Origin: a virus
Virus record (IMG/VR): IMGVR_UViG_3300033148_003591
Location: 37,996-101,995 of that record
DNA: 64,000 nt
Strand: one strand, 5' to 3'
Part shown: one piece after another, positions 23,890 through 32,615 of the stretch
How the letters are laid out: each line of letters opens with the position of its first letter
Position numbering within the stretch: position 1 is the stretch's first letter
Made by a program: the position numbers and the translations under genes
The notes under the pieces: generated by a model
Told to the model about the DNA's origin: nothing
The model's database searches: none
What the model saw: only the letters and a program-made list of their open reading frames with translations

Positions 23890-25481
23890 TACAGTTTCCA
23901 TTTCCCATATACAGAAAATATCATTTGTCTACTTCCATTAGAATAAACTAAGCATCCAGCATTAGCCCATCCACTAGCCCCTCTATTATAACCCACTTTA
24001 AGATATGTACTTGTTCCTACAACCCACACACCACGAACAATGGCTGGAGAATGAGCATGACCAATTATACAATTACCATAAGCATTTTCTAAGTTTCTAA
24101 TATTTCCTCTTGAGCCATTGCTACCTAAATCACCGTGAGCACCACATTCAATCTTGGCAATTACATAATCTTCATCCCTATTTAGCCATTTAATTGATTT
24201 TCTTAATCTCTTGGGTAATCTGCCTACACTTTCAATGGCATATTTTAATGGGTCACAACCCTTAATTTGTGCTTCGGCTAAATGTAAAGCTGTTCTTAAA
24301 TTATATGGGTCATGAATATAATCTCCACTTTCTAACCATTTATCAAGCCATTCATCATGATTTGATTTAACAATAACAATTTCTTTAACACCGTTTAATC
24401 GTATACCTTTAATATAATTTGCTATTTTAATAAACTCATTATCCATGTTTAATTGTCCTTTTATAGCCTTTCTTGCTTGTAATGAGCGTCTTTTTTTATC
24501 GTGATGGCATACTGCTGTACCATTGTATAAATCATGAATAATCCATTTTTTACAATTTGTGAATTTTGAAATTTCATACCAATTTCTTATTACCTCTAAA
24601 TCTGTATCACCAATATGAAAATCTCCAGGTACAAATGCTGTAGGAGCTAATTTAGATACTTTATTGTTATTATATAACTTACCTAAATCCACAAATGAAC
24701 CATTTGCATCTGCTTGAATCTGTCTAAAATAAAATACACGGCTATCTTTAATTTCAACAATGATAGCACCTAATGTATGGTCACTTTCAGCAATATAAGC
24801 AGTTCGTTTGCTAAAATAATAACTACTGTCATAATCTGATTCTGTAATTGCGCCTGTGGTCATTAATACGGCAGGTATTTTTACATTTGAAACAGGCACT
24901 GCTTCTAAGAACTGTTTAGGTGATGCATAAATACAGCTTCCATTCCTTTGACCTATACGTTTTAATCCGGTTAATGGATTAATTTGTTTGGCTGAAATTT
25001 TGATTGAAGAAATGAATAAATTATTATTTAACTTCGTATCTCTCATAATAACTTGTTCGCCCTTTAAATCATTACTTAAATAGAATTCTGTTTTACTTCT
25101 TCTTTTTGCAGGGTCTTCAATTGGAAGAATAAGTAATTTGGCTTTATTTACTTTACAATAGTGTTTAATACTATTTAAAAATTTAACATTTACTTTTCCA
25201 TCAGATACGGCTGTTGTTACTATAAATTTATCTCCTGGCTTTACATTTAATTGTTCTTTTTTTACAGTGCCATCGAAAATATTAAATCCAATATTATTTT
25301 CAATTAATTTTTTATTTTCTTTTATAACTATTTTCTTTAAATTTGTAAGACAAGCAAAATGTTTCCTGATAATATTTCGATTTATACCAGCATTAAACAT
25401 GTCTGTTCTTGTAGGAAAGGTTTTTTTAGTTTTTAATATTGATAAATAAATATCTATTATTTGTTTATCTCTTTTTGTCAT
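23889..25481 (-). CDS. T5 A1-like metallophosphoesterase
   Basis: 530 residues. N-terminal helix-turn-helix-like region (RDKQIIDIYLSILKT), then a calcineurin-type phosphoesterase core: VPGDFHIGDTD, IIHDLYNG, IVKSNHDEWLDKWL, CGAHGDLGSNGSRG, IIGHAHSPAIV. This arrangement resembles the A1 protein of T5, which is needed for host DNA breakdown and completion of DNA entry. A role in degrading host DNA is inferred from that resemblance. The start lies 2 nt after the stop of the small gene upstream, with GGAG inside that gene's end. Confidence 0.7.
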   Translation of the reverse strand: MTKRDKQIIDIYLSILKTKKTFPTRTDMFNAGINRNIIRKHFACLTNLKKIVIKENKKLIENNIGFNIFDGTVKKEQLNVKPGDKFIVTTAVSDGKVNVKFLNSIKHYCKVNKAKLLILPIEDPAKRRSKTEFYLSNDLKGEQVIMRDTKLNNNLFISSIKISAKQINPLTGLKRIGQRNGSCIYASPKQFLEAVPVSNVKIPAVLMTTGAITESDYDSSYYFSKRTAYIAESDHTLGAIIVEIKDSRVFYFRQIQADANGSFVDLGKLYNNNKVSKLAPTAFVPGDFHIGDTDLEVIRNWYEISKFTNCKKWIIHDLYNGTAVCHHDKKRRSLQARKAIKGQLNMDNEFIKIANYIKGIRLNGVKEIVIVKSNHDEWLDKWLESGDYIHDPYNLRTALHLAEAQIKGCDPLKYAIESVGRLPKRLRKSIKWLNRDEDYVIAKIECGAHGDLGSNGSRGNIRNLENAYGNCIIGHAHSPAIVRGVWVVGTSTYLKVGYNRGASGWANAGCLVYSNGSRQMIFSVYGKWKL

Positions 25482-25482
25482 T

Positions 25483-25632
25483 TTATTTCTCCTTTGGATA
25501 AAGTTTACTAAACACTCTTAGGGCAAAGTCATGTTCCATTTCACCTGAAGTTTCTAGTCCATGTTCTTCCGCCCATTCTTGTGCAACACCTATAAGGTCT
25601 ATCATTATCGCTCTTTTTTTATCGTAATCCAT
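25483..25632 (-). CDS. Small acidic protein before the A1-like gene
   Basis: 49 residues, helical (KRAIMIDLIGVAQEWAEEHG), acidic. First gene after the promoter at 25650-25677 and only 2 nt ahead of the A1-like gene, with AAGGAG before its ATG. May be a regulator or simply a leader gene; no family recognised. Confidence 0.55.
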   Translation of the reverse strand: MDYDKKRAIMIDLIGVAQEWAEEHGLETSGEMEHDFALRVFSKLYPKEK

Positions 25633-25649
25633 TATTTCTCCTTACTTAA

Positions 25650-25677
25650 AGTATATCACACATTCTGTATTTGTCAA
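25650..25677 (-). promoter_or_regulatory. Early sigma70-like promoter
   Basis: - strand: TAAGCCCTTGACA (-35 at 25672-25677), 16-bp spacer, TGA then TATACT (-10 at 25650-25655), followed by TTAAGTAAGGAGAAA. The stretch from -10 to the ribosome site is the same as in the promoter at 51453, which suggests a duplicated cassette. Drives the 49-residue gene and the A1-like gene. Confidence 0.85.
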
Positions 25678-25681
25678 GGGC

Positions 25682-25864
25682 TTATTGTCTTTCTTGAATA
25701 AAAGTATCAGCTAAATAAACACTTCCATTTAAAGGTACTACAGAATCCACCACACGATTACTATTTAATTTATTTATACTATCTACAAGTTCTTTATGTC
25801 CATCTGCTATCACATAAGTAAAACTATCTCCATCATAATTATTTATTTGTATTAAATATTTCAT
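25682..25864 (-). CDS. Small hypothetical protein
   Basis: 60 residues. Beta-alpha-beta pattern (KYLIQINNYDGDSFTYVIAD then a helix), no recognised motif. Its stop lies immediately before the promoter at 25650-25677. One base separates it from the gene upstream. Confidence 0.5.
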   Translation of the reverse strand: MKYLIQINNYDGDSFTYVIADGHKELVDSINKLNSNRVVDSVVPLNGSVYLADTFIQERQ

Positions 25865-25865
25865 T

Positions 25866-26081
25866 TTAATCTCCCATCTTTTCTATTGTTCCATTTTGCA
25901 TATTAACAACATGCCAATTATGTATTCCTTTTATTTTTTCAGTATTAGTTAATACATTTATTTCAAATGTGTCGTCACGCATACAAATACAGATTTGATT
26001 TCCTTCTTTAGTTTCTAATGTAATACCATTATAAACTTCTTTAAGTAATAATTCTCCACAATTAGATATTTCAATTTTCAT
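25866..26081 (-). CDS. Small protein, paralogue of 18291-18557
   Basis: 71 residues, sharing the ICIC-x-R/EH-x-D/G-x-F-x-INVL block and flanking strands with the 88-residue gene at 18291. Beta-rich; function unknown. Overlaps the small membrane-protein gene upstream by 11 nt. Confidence 0.55.
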   Translation of the reverse strand: MKIEISNCGELLLKEVYNGITLETKEGNQICICMRDDTFEINVLTNTEKIKGIHNWHVVNMQNGTIEKMGD

Positions 26082-26253
26082 GATTAAATCCTTTCATTAT
26101 TTTATCTAACAATACATCTCTTGCATTTAACGAAAAGGTTAAAAATAAACCTAAAGCTAAAGGTATAGATTTTAATGCAACAAAAAATATAATTATTCCA
26201 CAAAGATAATTTGATAAAGTCATACCTATTTTCAATGCAGATTTTTTATCCAT
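26071..26253 (-). CDS. Small membrane protein
   Basis: 60 residues with two hydrophobic segments, about 8-26 and 28-44 (YLCGIIIFFVAL and PLALGLFLTFS), and a basic tail. Coupled to the DNA polymerase gene by a 1-nt stop/start overlap. No family recognised. Confidence 0.5.
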   Translation of the reverse strand: MDKKSALKIGMTLSNYLCGIIIFFVALKSIPLALGLFLTFSLNARDVLLDKIMKGFNHEN

Positions 26254-28328
26254 TATTTACTCTCCTTTGGTTTCTCATATTTAATAAAAGCTTCTAATTC
26301 TGCCCATAGTTTTTCTAAATCTAAATCTTTAATAGTTAAATTATTATCTAATGCCTCTTGTGGCGTACAGTATTTCTCGCCCTTCCCAGCGTTCCCAATT
26401 TTATGATTCTTTATAAGTTTAATTACACCGCTTCCACCATTAAAATACCCACGACTAATTTGGCATTGTATTTGTGATTCTTTTTTATATGTATCAGCAG
26501 GTTTGGTTTTAAATTCCCTAGCAATTAATTCCATTACATTTGGTTTTTGTAAATAATCTTCAACAGTTTTTTCAATAAAATCTCTGCTAAATTTTGCAGT
26601 TGATTTCTTTATCATTAATGGTTTTAATACTTCATTAAATATTTTTATCCCTAATGCAGTAGCTCCATCTTTTTTAATTGGAAGACCTTTAAGTTTTACT
26701 TTTGTTTCACCATCTTCTTTATAAATCATCACATAATTTTTCTTTAATCCCATTCGTTCTTTAACCCATGACCTACCTTTTTTCATAATTTTATCAGTAG
26801 ATTTTTCTACAATACATTTTTTACCAAGTATTTCTTCTAATTTATATTTTTCTTTAATATCCATTAGTTCTTTTTCATACTCACCATAATCATCAGAAAA
26901 TAATTTATTTAAATCTTTCCAACCAATTATCGCCTGTCGTGTTTTTAAATCAACTATTTCTTGTTCCATAAAAGGAAACATAATATAATCCAAATACTTT
27001 TCAATCACAATATTAAATGTATCTACTGGAAATGGTACATTATCAAATATTTTTTTAATAACTTTTTCTAAACATTCTTTTACATATTCTTTATTATTAA
27101 ATTTTTCTTCATTGGCTAATAAAGCAAACGAATCAGTGTCACCCATAATTGATTCAAATCCAAATTCACTCATCATGTCTTCAGTTAGTTTGTGCATCTG
27201 TTGACCCAACCAACAACAATCCCATCCAGCGTTGGGTGTATGTACCTTTTCAAAGATAGAAGACCTAACAGTTCCATAGAGAGTATTTAAAAAATTCTTC
27301 AAAGCTTCTATCATTGGGTTCTTAGGGTCATTCTTTTTTAAATCCATTCTTTCTTTTAATTTAGCTTGTACTTGTATAGATAAAGGATGTTGAGAATTAT
27401 CAAAATAATAACCCTTTACTTTAAAAACATCATTGCCATGCCATCCAGATTTTACTTCTGTTTCTTGATTTTCTGCAAATAAATTAAACATACAAAATAT
27501 ATGTGGATAAAGACTACTAAAATCTACCATCCAAACATTTCTTTTTTCTTCATACTTAGGCATAATAACTCTACCGCCCATTTCTTCTTTAGGCGTTCCG
27601 CTATTTGAATATGTAGGTTCTACACCCATTAATGTACAAGCTGCTTTATATGTTAATGATGCCATTGAATTTCTTATCCATGATAAATCCTGTACAAAAT
27701 TTTGTGATAATAATTCAGTAAAAGGTTTCCAGAAATCCCATAATGATTCAAACAATTGTTTAGTTATAAGAATATCATTTTTTAAATATTTTATTATATC
27801 AGTTTTTTCTTGTTCTGTATATGTTCTTTTCTCAAAAAGTCCATAATCAATTTCTCCTTTTTGAACATCAAACTTCATCACTTCAGCCATATGCTTTAAT
27901 GAATTCTTTTTAAATTTAAACTTCATGAATTCACCACGATTCTTATACGCATATCCGGCTTTATTTCTAAAATTAGGTCTTCCTAAAATCTGCATACAAT
28001 CAACTTGTAAATATCGTTTTGTGTTATCTATTAAATTGTTATTTTTTAAAATAGGAAAATCAAATTCTTCACTGTTAAATCCGATTAGGGTACTGTGGTC
28101 AGCTAATATCTCTTTTATTTGACCTATATTATTTTTGTATTCCAATAAATAAATTTTATCATGTTTAAAGGAATATGCACCAAACCATCTCACATCAGCC
28201 ATTTCAACATACTGGTCAAATTGAGAGTTAATATTAATAGCATTACCATCCCAATCTTCGGCATAGGTTTCTAAATCAAATACTAAACATTGGTCTAAGA
28301 TAGATTTAAATAGATAGTTATATTTCAT
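26253..28328 (-). CDS. Family B DNA polymerase
   Basis: 691 residues. 3'-5' proofreading domain: VFDLETYAED (Exo I), LIGFNSEEFDFPIL (Exo II), YLKNDILITKQL (Exo III). Polymerase domain: DFSSLYPH (motif A), LNTLYGTVRSS (motif B), MGDTDSF (motif C). Replicates the phage genome. Short compared with T4 gp43; no protein-priming TPR insertion is evident, in agreement with the primase-helicase and ligase encoded nearby. Ribosome site is weak (AGGAG with short spacing). Confidence 0.92.
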   Translation of the reverse strand: MKYNYLFKSILDQCLVFDLETYAEDWDGNAININSQFDQYVEMADVRWFGAYSFKHDKIYLLEYKNNIGQIKEILADHSTLIGFNSEEFDFPILKNNNLIDNTKRYLQVDCMQILGRPNFRNKAGYAYKNRGEFMKFKFKKNSLKHMAEVMKFDVQKGEIDYGLFEKRTYTEQEKTDIIKYLKNDILITKQLFESLWDFWKPFTELLSQNFVQDLSWIRNSMASLTYKAACTLMGVEPTYSNSGTPKEEMGGRVIMPKYEEKRNVWMVDFSSLYPHIFCMFNLFAENQETEVKSGWHGNDVFKVKGYYFDNSQHPLSIQVQAKLKERMDLKKNDPKNPMIEALKNFLNTLYGTVRSSIFEKVHTPNAGWDCCWLGQQMHKLTEDMMSEFGFESIMGDTDSFALLANEEKFNNKEYVKECLEKVIKKIFDNVPFPVDTFNIVIEKYLDYIMFPFMEQEIVDLKTRQAIIGWKDLNKLFSDDYGEYEKELMDIKEKYKLEEILGKKCIVEKSTDKIMKKGRSWVKERMGLKKNYVMIYKEDGETKVKLKGLPIKKDGATALGIKIFNEVLKPLMIKKSTAKFSRDFIEKTVEDYLQKPNVMELIAREFKTKPADTYKKESQIQCQISRGYFNGGSGVIKLIKNHKIGNAGKGEKYCTPQEALDNNLTIKDLDLEKLWAELEAFIKYEKPKESK

Positions 28329-28346
28329 TTATTACTCCTATAGTTT

Positions 28347-28586
28347 TCATTCATCAAACCCATCTTTGTCATATATCCATTCACAACATGGTAACAATCT
28401 TCCTTTATTATCTCTTTCTTGTTCATCAGAAAATTCTATAGTTCCAGTTAACTCATTATCTGGTTTAATAATTATTGAATTACAAGAACATCCTCTAGGC
28501 ACGCAATCATCACAGCACGCCCAAATTCCTTTTCCTGGCATGTATACCCACACAGCGATTTTTCCACAATTACATTTTACTTTCAT
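28347..28586 (-). CDS. Cysteine-rich zinc-binding protein
   Basis: 79 residues with nine cysteines, spaced as CNCG, ACCDDC, GCSC and LPCC, which should bind one or two zinc ions. Overlaps the end of the ClpP-like gene upstream by 4 nt. Small zinc-ribbon proteins near phage polymerases are often regulators, but nothing more can be said. Confidence 0.55.
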   Translation of the reverse strand: MKVKCNCGKIAVWVYMPGKGIWACCDDCVPRGCSCNSIIIKPDNELTGTIEFSDEQERDNKGRLLPCCEWIYDKDGFDE

Positions 28587-29146
28587 AATATCTTATCCAC
28601 CACCCCATATTTTAAACATTCTTCAGCATTTAACCAAACTTCACCATTTCTGCATTTCTGTATTAATACTTCTGGAACATTTGTATTATCTTCATAAATT
28701 TTTATCAGTTTGTTATTCAAAGTTTTCATGAATTCAACTCTATCCAATACATAGGGAAAATAATCATTAGCTCCACCAGCCATCGGATGCATCATGTAAT
28801 AAGCGTTCTCTGTTATAAATCGCTTACTACCTACTACTGATATAATAGAACCCATACTACAAGCATTACCGGTGATGATAGTATATACAGGTGTACCAGA
28901 GTTTTTTAATCTTTTAATAGTGTCAACAATAGAAAAACCTTGAGTGCAATATCCACCAGGAGAATTTATTTCAATTGTTACTGGTTTCTTTTTCTTCCGA
29001 AGATGCATAGCTACTAATTTTTTATTTACTAATTCAGCACTTGCATCATCTATATCGTCATATAAATAAATTAACCTATTTTTATTAAGGATTTCATCAT
29101 AATATTTGTCATCATATCTTACTACAGATTTTTTCTTCTTACCCAT
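28583..29146 (-). CDS. ClpP-like serine protease 1
   Basis: 187 residues, the length of a ClpP subunit. Motifs: VTIEINSPGGYCTQGFSI (oxyanion-side Gly-Gly), TGNACSMGSIIS with the catalytic Ser, and YYMMHPMAGGAND with the catalytic His; the last helix ends KYGVVDKIL as in ClpP. Two bases downstream of a second ClpP-like gene. No ClpX/ClpA unfoldase is visible in the window, so it would need the host ATPase or act alone. Expressed with replication genes, not with the head genes, so not a typical prohead protease. Confidence 0.82.
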   Translation of the reverse strand: MGKKKKSVVRYDDKYYDEILNKNRLIYLYDDIDDASAELVNKKLVAMHLRKKKKPVTIEINSPGGYCTQGFSIVDTIKRLKNSGTPVYTIITGNACSMGSIISVVGSKRFITENAYYMMHPMAGGANDYFPYVLDRVEFMKTLNNKLIKIYEDNTNVPEVLIQKCRNGEVWLNAEECLKYGVVDKIL

Positions 29147-29147
29147 G

Positions 29148-29777
29148 TTAACCTCCCATTACACTATCAGCTAAACCTAATCTGACAGCTTCTTTAGGTG
29201 ATAAATAAGTGTCATACATCATTGTTTCCTGTAATTGTTCTCTAGTATATCTTGGGTGTTTTTCTCTAATTCGATTCAAATAAATATCTTCCATAACTTT
29301 ATTAACTTTTTTAGCTTCATCAGCCGATGCTAGAATATCTTTTGTTTGAGGAGAAGTATCTCCAATACCTGAACCATAATGAATTAAAAACTCACAGTGA
29401 GCTGATAAAATACGCTTATTAGCTGCTTGCAATATAATTGTACCCATAGAACGTATTCGACCATATGCTTTAAGTGTTATTGGGCTTTTAATTTGTTTCA
29501 TATAATCAAAAAGAGCCATACCAGCATTCCAATCACCACCGTAACTCATCCAAACAATTGTAATCGGAGCTATTTTTGATTGTTCAAGAATATACAATCC
29601 TTTAAGAGCATTTTGTACAGACCAATCATTAACTTCCCATGATTTTTCTTCATCTATCATTTCTTCATTAGGTTGCCAAGGACAAAAATAAAGAATGCGG
29701 TTTTTAATATCCAAATTTCTAGTATAAAGCATTTCTGTCTCTTCGATATTCATATTTCTTTGGATTCGTTTTTTCAT
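29148..29777 (-). CDS. ClpP-like serine protease 2
   Basis: 209 residues from ATG 29777; AAGGAG lies 10 nt upstream and an in-frame TTG (29783) would be closer to it. Motifs: ITIVWMSYGGDWNAGMAL, GRIRSMGTIIL (catalytic Ser) and CEFLIHYGSG (catalytic His), ending LSPKEAVRLGLAD. More divergent than the neighbour, with a longer N-terminus, so the two may form a hetero-oligomer like ClpP1P2 or cyanobacterial ClpP/ClpR pairs. Confidence 0.78.
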   Translation of the reverse strand: MKKRIQRNMNIEETEMLYTRNLDIKNRILYFCPWQPNEEMIDEEKSWEVNDWSVQNALKGLYILEQSKIAPITIVWMSYGGDWNAGMALFDYMKQIKSPITLKAYGRIRSMGTIILQAANKRILSAHCEFLIHYGSGIGDTSPQTKDILASADEAKKVNKVMEDIYLNRIREKHPRYTREQLQETMMYDTYLSPKEAVRLGLADSVMGG

Positions 29778-29792
29778 TACCAATCATCTCCT

Positions 29793-30137
29793 TTATTTAG
29801 TTCGTAATCCTTTAACGATATTACGATATACTTTGTTAAATTCCTTTATTTGTTTATTTGATGTTTTTTCACTTGGAGCTTGTTTTTCAAAAATAACAAT
29901 CCCTATTTTATAAATATGTCCATTTTTTATTTCTGTGTATATATCTTTAATAAGACATGGCAAATCCTGAATAAAAATAGTTTCACCCACTTTCATTGGT
30001 ATATCTTTTGATAGATGTAATTCTCTTGTTTCTTTTACAGGGTCTTTGTAATTATTAATATTAATAATTAAATGAATTTTTATAATAGTTTGAACATCTT
30101 GTGCTGATGTTATTTGTATTTTATTAATATTTTTCAT
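29793..30137 (-). CDS. Hypothetical protein
   Basis: 114 residues, beta-rich, Ile-rich (IQDLPCLIKDIYTEI and YKIGIVIFEK), with a Lys-rich tail. May be a small OB- or Tudor-like fold, but no motif is diagnostic. GGAG ribosome site. Confidence 0.45.
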   Translation of the reverse strand: MKNINKIQITSAQDVQTIIKIHLIININNYKDPVKETRELHLSKDIPMKVGETIFIQDLPCLIKDIYTEIKNGHIYKIGIVIFEKQAPSEKTSNKQIKEFNKVYRNIVKGLRTK

Positions 30138-30146
30138 AATTCTCCT

Positions 30147-30662
30147 TTAACTACATTGATTGTGTAAATTAACAATATCTTTATATAATTTACTAAAAAG
30201 TATATCGGTTTTTTCTTTTGGAATCAATGTTTCAAATGTACATTGTGCTTGATATTTTTCTATTGATTCCGACTTATTATTCGGTTTTATAAAACCTTCT
30301 CCTATAGCCATATCTGCCCATAACTGTTTATTGTGTTTATAAGCTGCGAATAAATCCTTATCTGCAATTGGGTGTCCACATTCCTCAATTCTTCCTCCTT
30401 GTAAACCATCTAAATCAGTTTCTATTTTAAAATCAATAGGTACATCTAATCCTATATCCCAACAGTTTTCTTCGGATTTAATGGTTATTGTTTTATTATT
30501 AAATTTTATCTTTTGATTAATTTTTTCAATTTCAGCAACAGATTCAAATACTAAAATCACAGAATTATAAATTATCTTAAACACTGTGTCTAATTCTTCT
30601 TTATAAATATACAATAAAAATAACATAACCCATAAAATATTTGATATTAATAATATGTCCAT
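30147..30662 (-). CDS. Membrane-anchored hypothetical protein
   Basis: 171 residues from ATG 30662, which shares 1 nt with the stop of the exonuclease gene and has AAGGA upstream. N-terminal transmembrane helix (LISNILWVMLFLLYIYKE, about residues 5-22), then a soluble domain with WDIGLDVPIDFKIETDLDG and ECGHPIADKDLF. No family recognised. Coupled to the DnaQ-like gene. Confidence 0.5.
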   Translation of the reverse strand: MDILLISNILWVMLFLLYIYKEELDTVFKIIYNSVILVFESVAEIEKINQKIKFNNKTITIKSEENCWDIGLDVPIDFKIETDLDGLQGGRIEECGHPIADKDLFAAYKHNKQLWADMAIGEGFIKPNNKSESIEKYQAQCTFETLIPKEKTDILFSKLYKDIVNLHNQCS

Positions 30663-31225
30663 TATACAATCCTTTCTGATAACTTTTTCCATAACAATCT
30701 AGTTGCTCTTACATCGGCTAAAGCATTGTGTGCGTTATCTAATGTAATACCAAATTCTTTACAAGCTGTTTCTAACTTAATATTTTTCATATCAAATTTA
30801 CCAACAGAGACTAAACTTAATAACAATGCTGCTGTATCCATTTTATGATAGTCAAGATAACTACCGCAAAAATTGTTACCACCCTTTTTAAAAAATTCAA
30901 ATAAAAATCCTACATCAAATCCTATAACATGCCCACAAGAAATAAACTTATCATGCTTATTATATTTATCAATATACTTATCAAAAATAGTAACAATCTT
31001 ATTTAATACTACTTTAGGTGCTGGATAAGTTTTTAATTGTTCAACTGTTGTTTTATTTATTTCTAAGGCTCGTTGAGATATATTAATAAAATTATGTGGT
31101 CTAACATTAAAATCAAATTCTTCCTTTACTATACTATCAATTTCTATTATTCCCGCAATTTCAATAATATCATTTTCTACAGGATTAACACCTGTTGTTT
31201 CAGTGTCTAAGTAAAATATCTTCAT
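30662..31225 (-). CDS. DnaQ-like 3'-5' exonuclease (DEDDh)
   Basis: 187 residues from ATG 31225 (an in-frame GTG precedes it directly; the upstream stop overlaps as TGATG). DEDDh motifs: FYLDTETTG (Exo I), VIGFDVGFLFEF (Exo II) and LDNAHNALADVRAT (Exo III with the catalytic His). Probably extra proofreading or repair nuclease, since the polymerase carries its own exonuclease domain. Directly downstream of a homing endonuclease gene. Confidence 0.82.
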   Translation of the reverse strand: MKIFYLDTETTGVNPVENDIIEIAGIIEIDSIVKEEFDFNVRPHNFINISQRALEINKTTVEQLKTYPAPKVVLNKIVTIFDKYIDKYNKHDKFISCGHVIGFDVGFLFEFFKKGGNNFCGSYLDYHKMDTAALLLSLVSVGKFDMKNIKLETACKEFGITLDNAHNALADVRATRLLWKKLSERIV

Positions 31226-31683
31226 CACTCATTCTCTCCTTTAACATGTTTCCAAATATAACCATTTGCTGTTTTACGTTTACCTAAACAAACTTTGGAA
31301 ATATTTTGATTAGCGAAACCTAACTTTCTTTCAACTTCATGCATACTTTTCCAACTTCTAATAAAATTTCCTTGTAAATCGTATTGGTTAACTGGTTTTT
31401 CTTTATCTTTTCCGGCATTTATAGGCATTTCAATAAATCTACAATTTTCAAAGGTGTAATTTTCGTTATTATCCTTTCTATCTATACTAGGTTTTTCAAG
31501 CAACCATGCTTTATCCCTAAACCATAATCTCTTTACTTCTTTTGTAGTAATTAAACATTTAATTCCTCTACCGCCATAACGATGATAACCACAGTAATTT
31601 TTATTTGTGCATCTATTTTTAGCATCTGCTCTGATTGAAATCCAGGGATGTTCTTTTCTCCATCTTTTTATTGTGTTATTCAT
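31225..31683 (-). CDS. HNH/NUMOD1 homing endonuclease copy 1
   Basis: 152 residues from ATG 31683, which overlaps the upstream gene by 8 nt. Core: RYGGRGIKCLIT ... LEKPSIDRKDNNENYTFENC, followed by the DNA-binding NUMOD1 part QYDLQGNFIRSWKS ... ISKVCLGKRKTANGYIWK. Paralogue of the genes at 32861 and 40121. Its stop overlaps the DnaQ-like gene's start. Confidence 0.8.
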   Translation of the reverse strand: MNNTIKRWRKEHPWISIRADAKNRCTNKNYCGYHRYGGRGIKCLITTKEVKRLWFRDKAWLLEKPSIDRKDNNENYTFENCRFIEMPINAGKDKEKPVNQYDLQGNFIRSWKSMHEVERKLGFANQNISKVCLGKRKTANGYIWKHVKGENE

Positions 31684-32137
31684 TCTCGCCAACACCTTGT
31701 TTTTTAAACTCATATTTCTTATTTAGCGACTGTCTCTCACAATCTTTAATTCCGCAATAAGACCTGCTAATATATCCTTCTAACACTGTAACCAAATCAT
31801 AATAACTCTTAATTGCAATTTCCGCTTTAGACTTTACAGCCGTATCTGTCATTCCTTTTTCACCACTTTTTTTATATTCATAAATCTTTTCGTGTTTAAT
31901 GTTGTGCCTATATGATTCTCCTTTAACCGAAATAGATTTTAAAAACATAATACATCCGGTTAATTTCTTAGTTATGTTATCATAATCTGCAAATGTCAAT
32001 CCATCATTGTTTAAAAGGTCTCCGTTTACTACATCAATCATTTCCATCACAGGTTCACAATTATCTAATAGTTCTACAATACCTTCTTCTGTCTGTATTA
32101 ATTCCTTAATTTTTTCATAACTCAATGGTAATATCAT
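31676..32137 (-). CDS. Conserved-looking hypothetical phage protein
   Basis: 153 residues, helical and charged. The central stretch TGCIMFLKSISVKGESYRHN and IYEYKKSGEKGMTDTAVKSK, then YISRSYCGIKDCERQ, looks conserved but is not a family I can name. Start shares 1 nt with the previous stop. Lies among recombination genes and is followed directly by a homing endonuclease gene, a pattern that often marks a conserved essential gene. Confidence 0.5.
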   Translation of the reverse strand: MILPLSYEKIKELIQTEEGIVELLDNCEPVMEMIDVVNGDLLNNDGLTFADYDNITKKLTGCIMFLKSISVKGESYRHNIKHEKIYEYKKSGEKGMTDTAVKSKAEIAIKSYYDLVTVLEGYISRSYCGIKDCERQSLNKKYEFKKQGVGENE

Positions 32138-32310
32138 TATATTCCTCCTAAATCTATTTCTATAATTAATTTTCCATCTGAATTATAATAAGCGTGTGAT
32201 ACTTCAACAGAACACCCCCATTGATTAGGTTCAATAACTTCTGCATTTAATACATCATCCATTAAATTTATTTGACAATTTTTGATAAATCTTTGTATCC
32301 ATTTAATCAT
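32137..32310 (-). CDS. Small hypothetical protein
   Basis: 57 residues. Basic N-terminal helix (KWIQRFIKN), then an acidic Val-rich strand region with Trp-Gly-Cys. GGAGG precedes ATG 32310; the start overlaps the upstream stop by 4 nt and the stop overlaps the next start by 1 nt. Unknown. Confidence 0.5.
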   Translation of the reverse strand: MIKWIQRFIKNCQINLMDDVLNAEVIEPNQWGCSVEVSHAYYNSDGKLIIEIDLGGI

Positions 32311-32603
32311 CGTATTTCCTCCTTAAAATTTTTTAGCCATTGCTCATAAGCTTCAGCTTGTTGTTCTGTTATCTTAACATTTTTTAATAAACTATAATCA
32401 TCATGATGTTCTCTGCATATTGGGAAACAGTTAAATATTGATTGTAAAAATAAAGGAAATTTTTTAAAATTAAGCTTGGTATTTGATAATCTATGATGTA
32501 AATCGTTTACTTGATTTAAACATCCATGAACCATACAAAAACCATTAGTCATATCCATAGCTAATTTATAAACATATTCTGAAAAGTTTGGTTTCTTATC
32601 CAT
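32307..32603 (-). CDS. Small HNH-type nuclease-like protein
   Basis: 98 residues: CMVHGCLNQVNDLHHRLSNT with a paired FPICREHHDDYS, the zinc-stapled H-N-H arrangement of small phage nucleases. Unlike the homing endonucleases it has no linker or DNA-binding repeats. Could be a genuine DNA-processing enzyme of the phage. AAGGAG ahead of the ATG. Confidence 0.6.
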   Translation of the reverse strand: MDKKPNFSEYVYKLAMDMTNGFCMVHGCLNQVNDLHHRLSNTKLNFKKFPLFLQSIFNCFPICREHHDDYSLLKNVKITEQQAEAYEQWLKNFKEEIR

Positions 32604-32615
32604 TAACAGTTCTCC

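Noticed and set aside
28366-28731. 121-codon + strand open frame
   Set aside because: Antisense to the zinc protein and ClpP-like gene; AT-rich shadow only.
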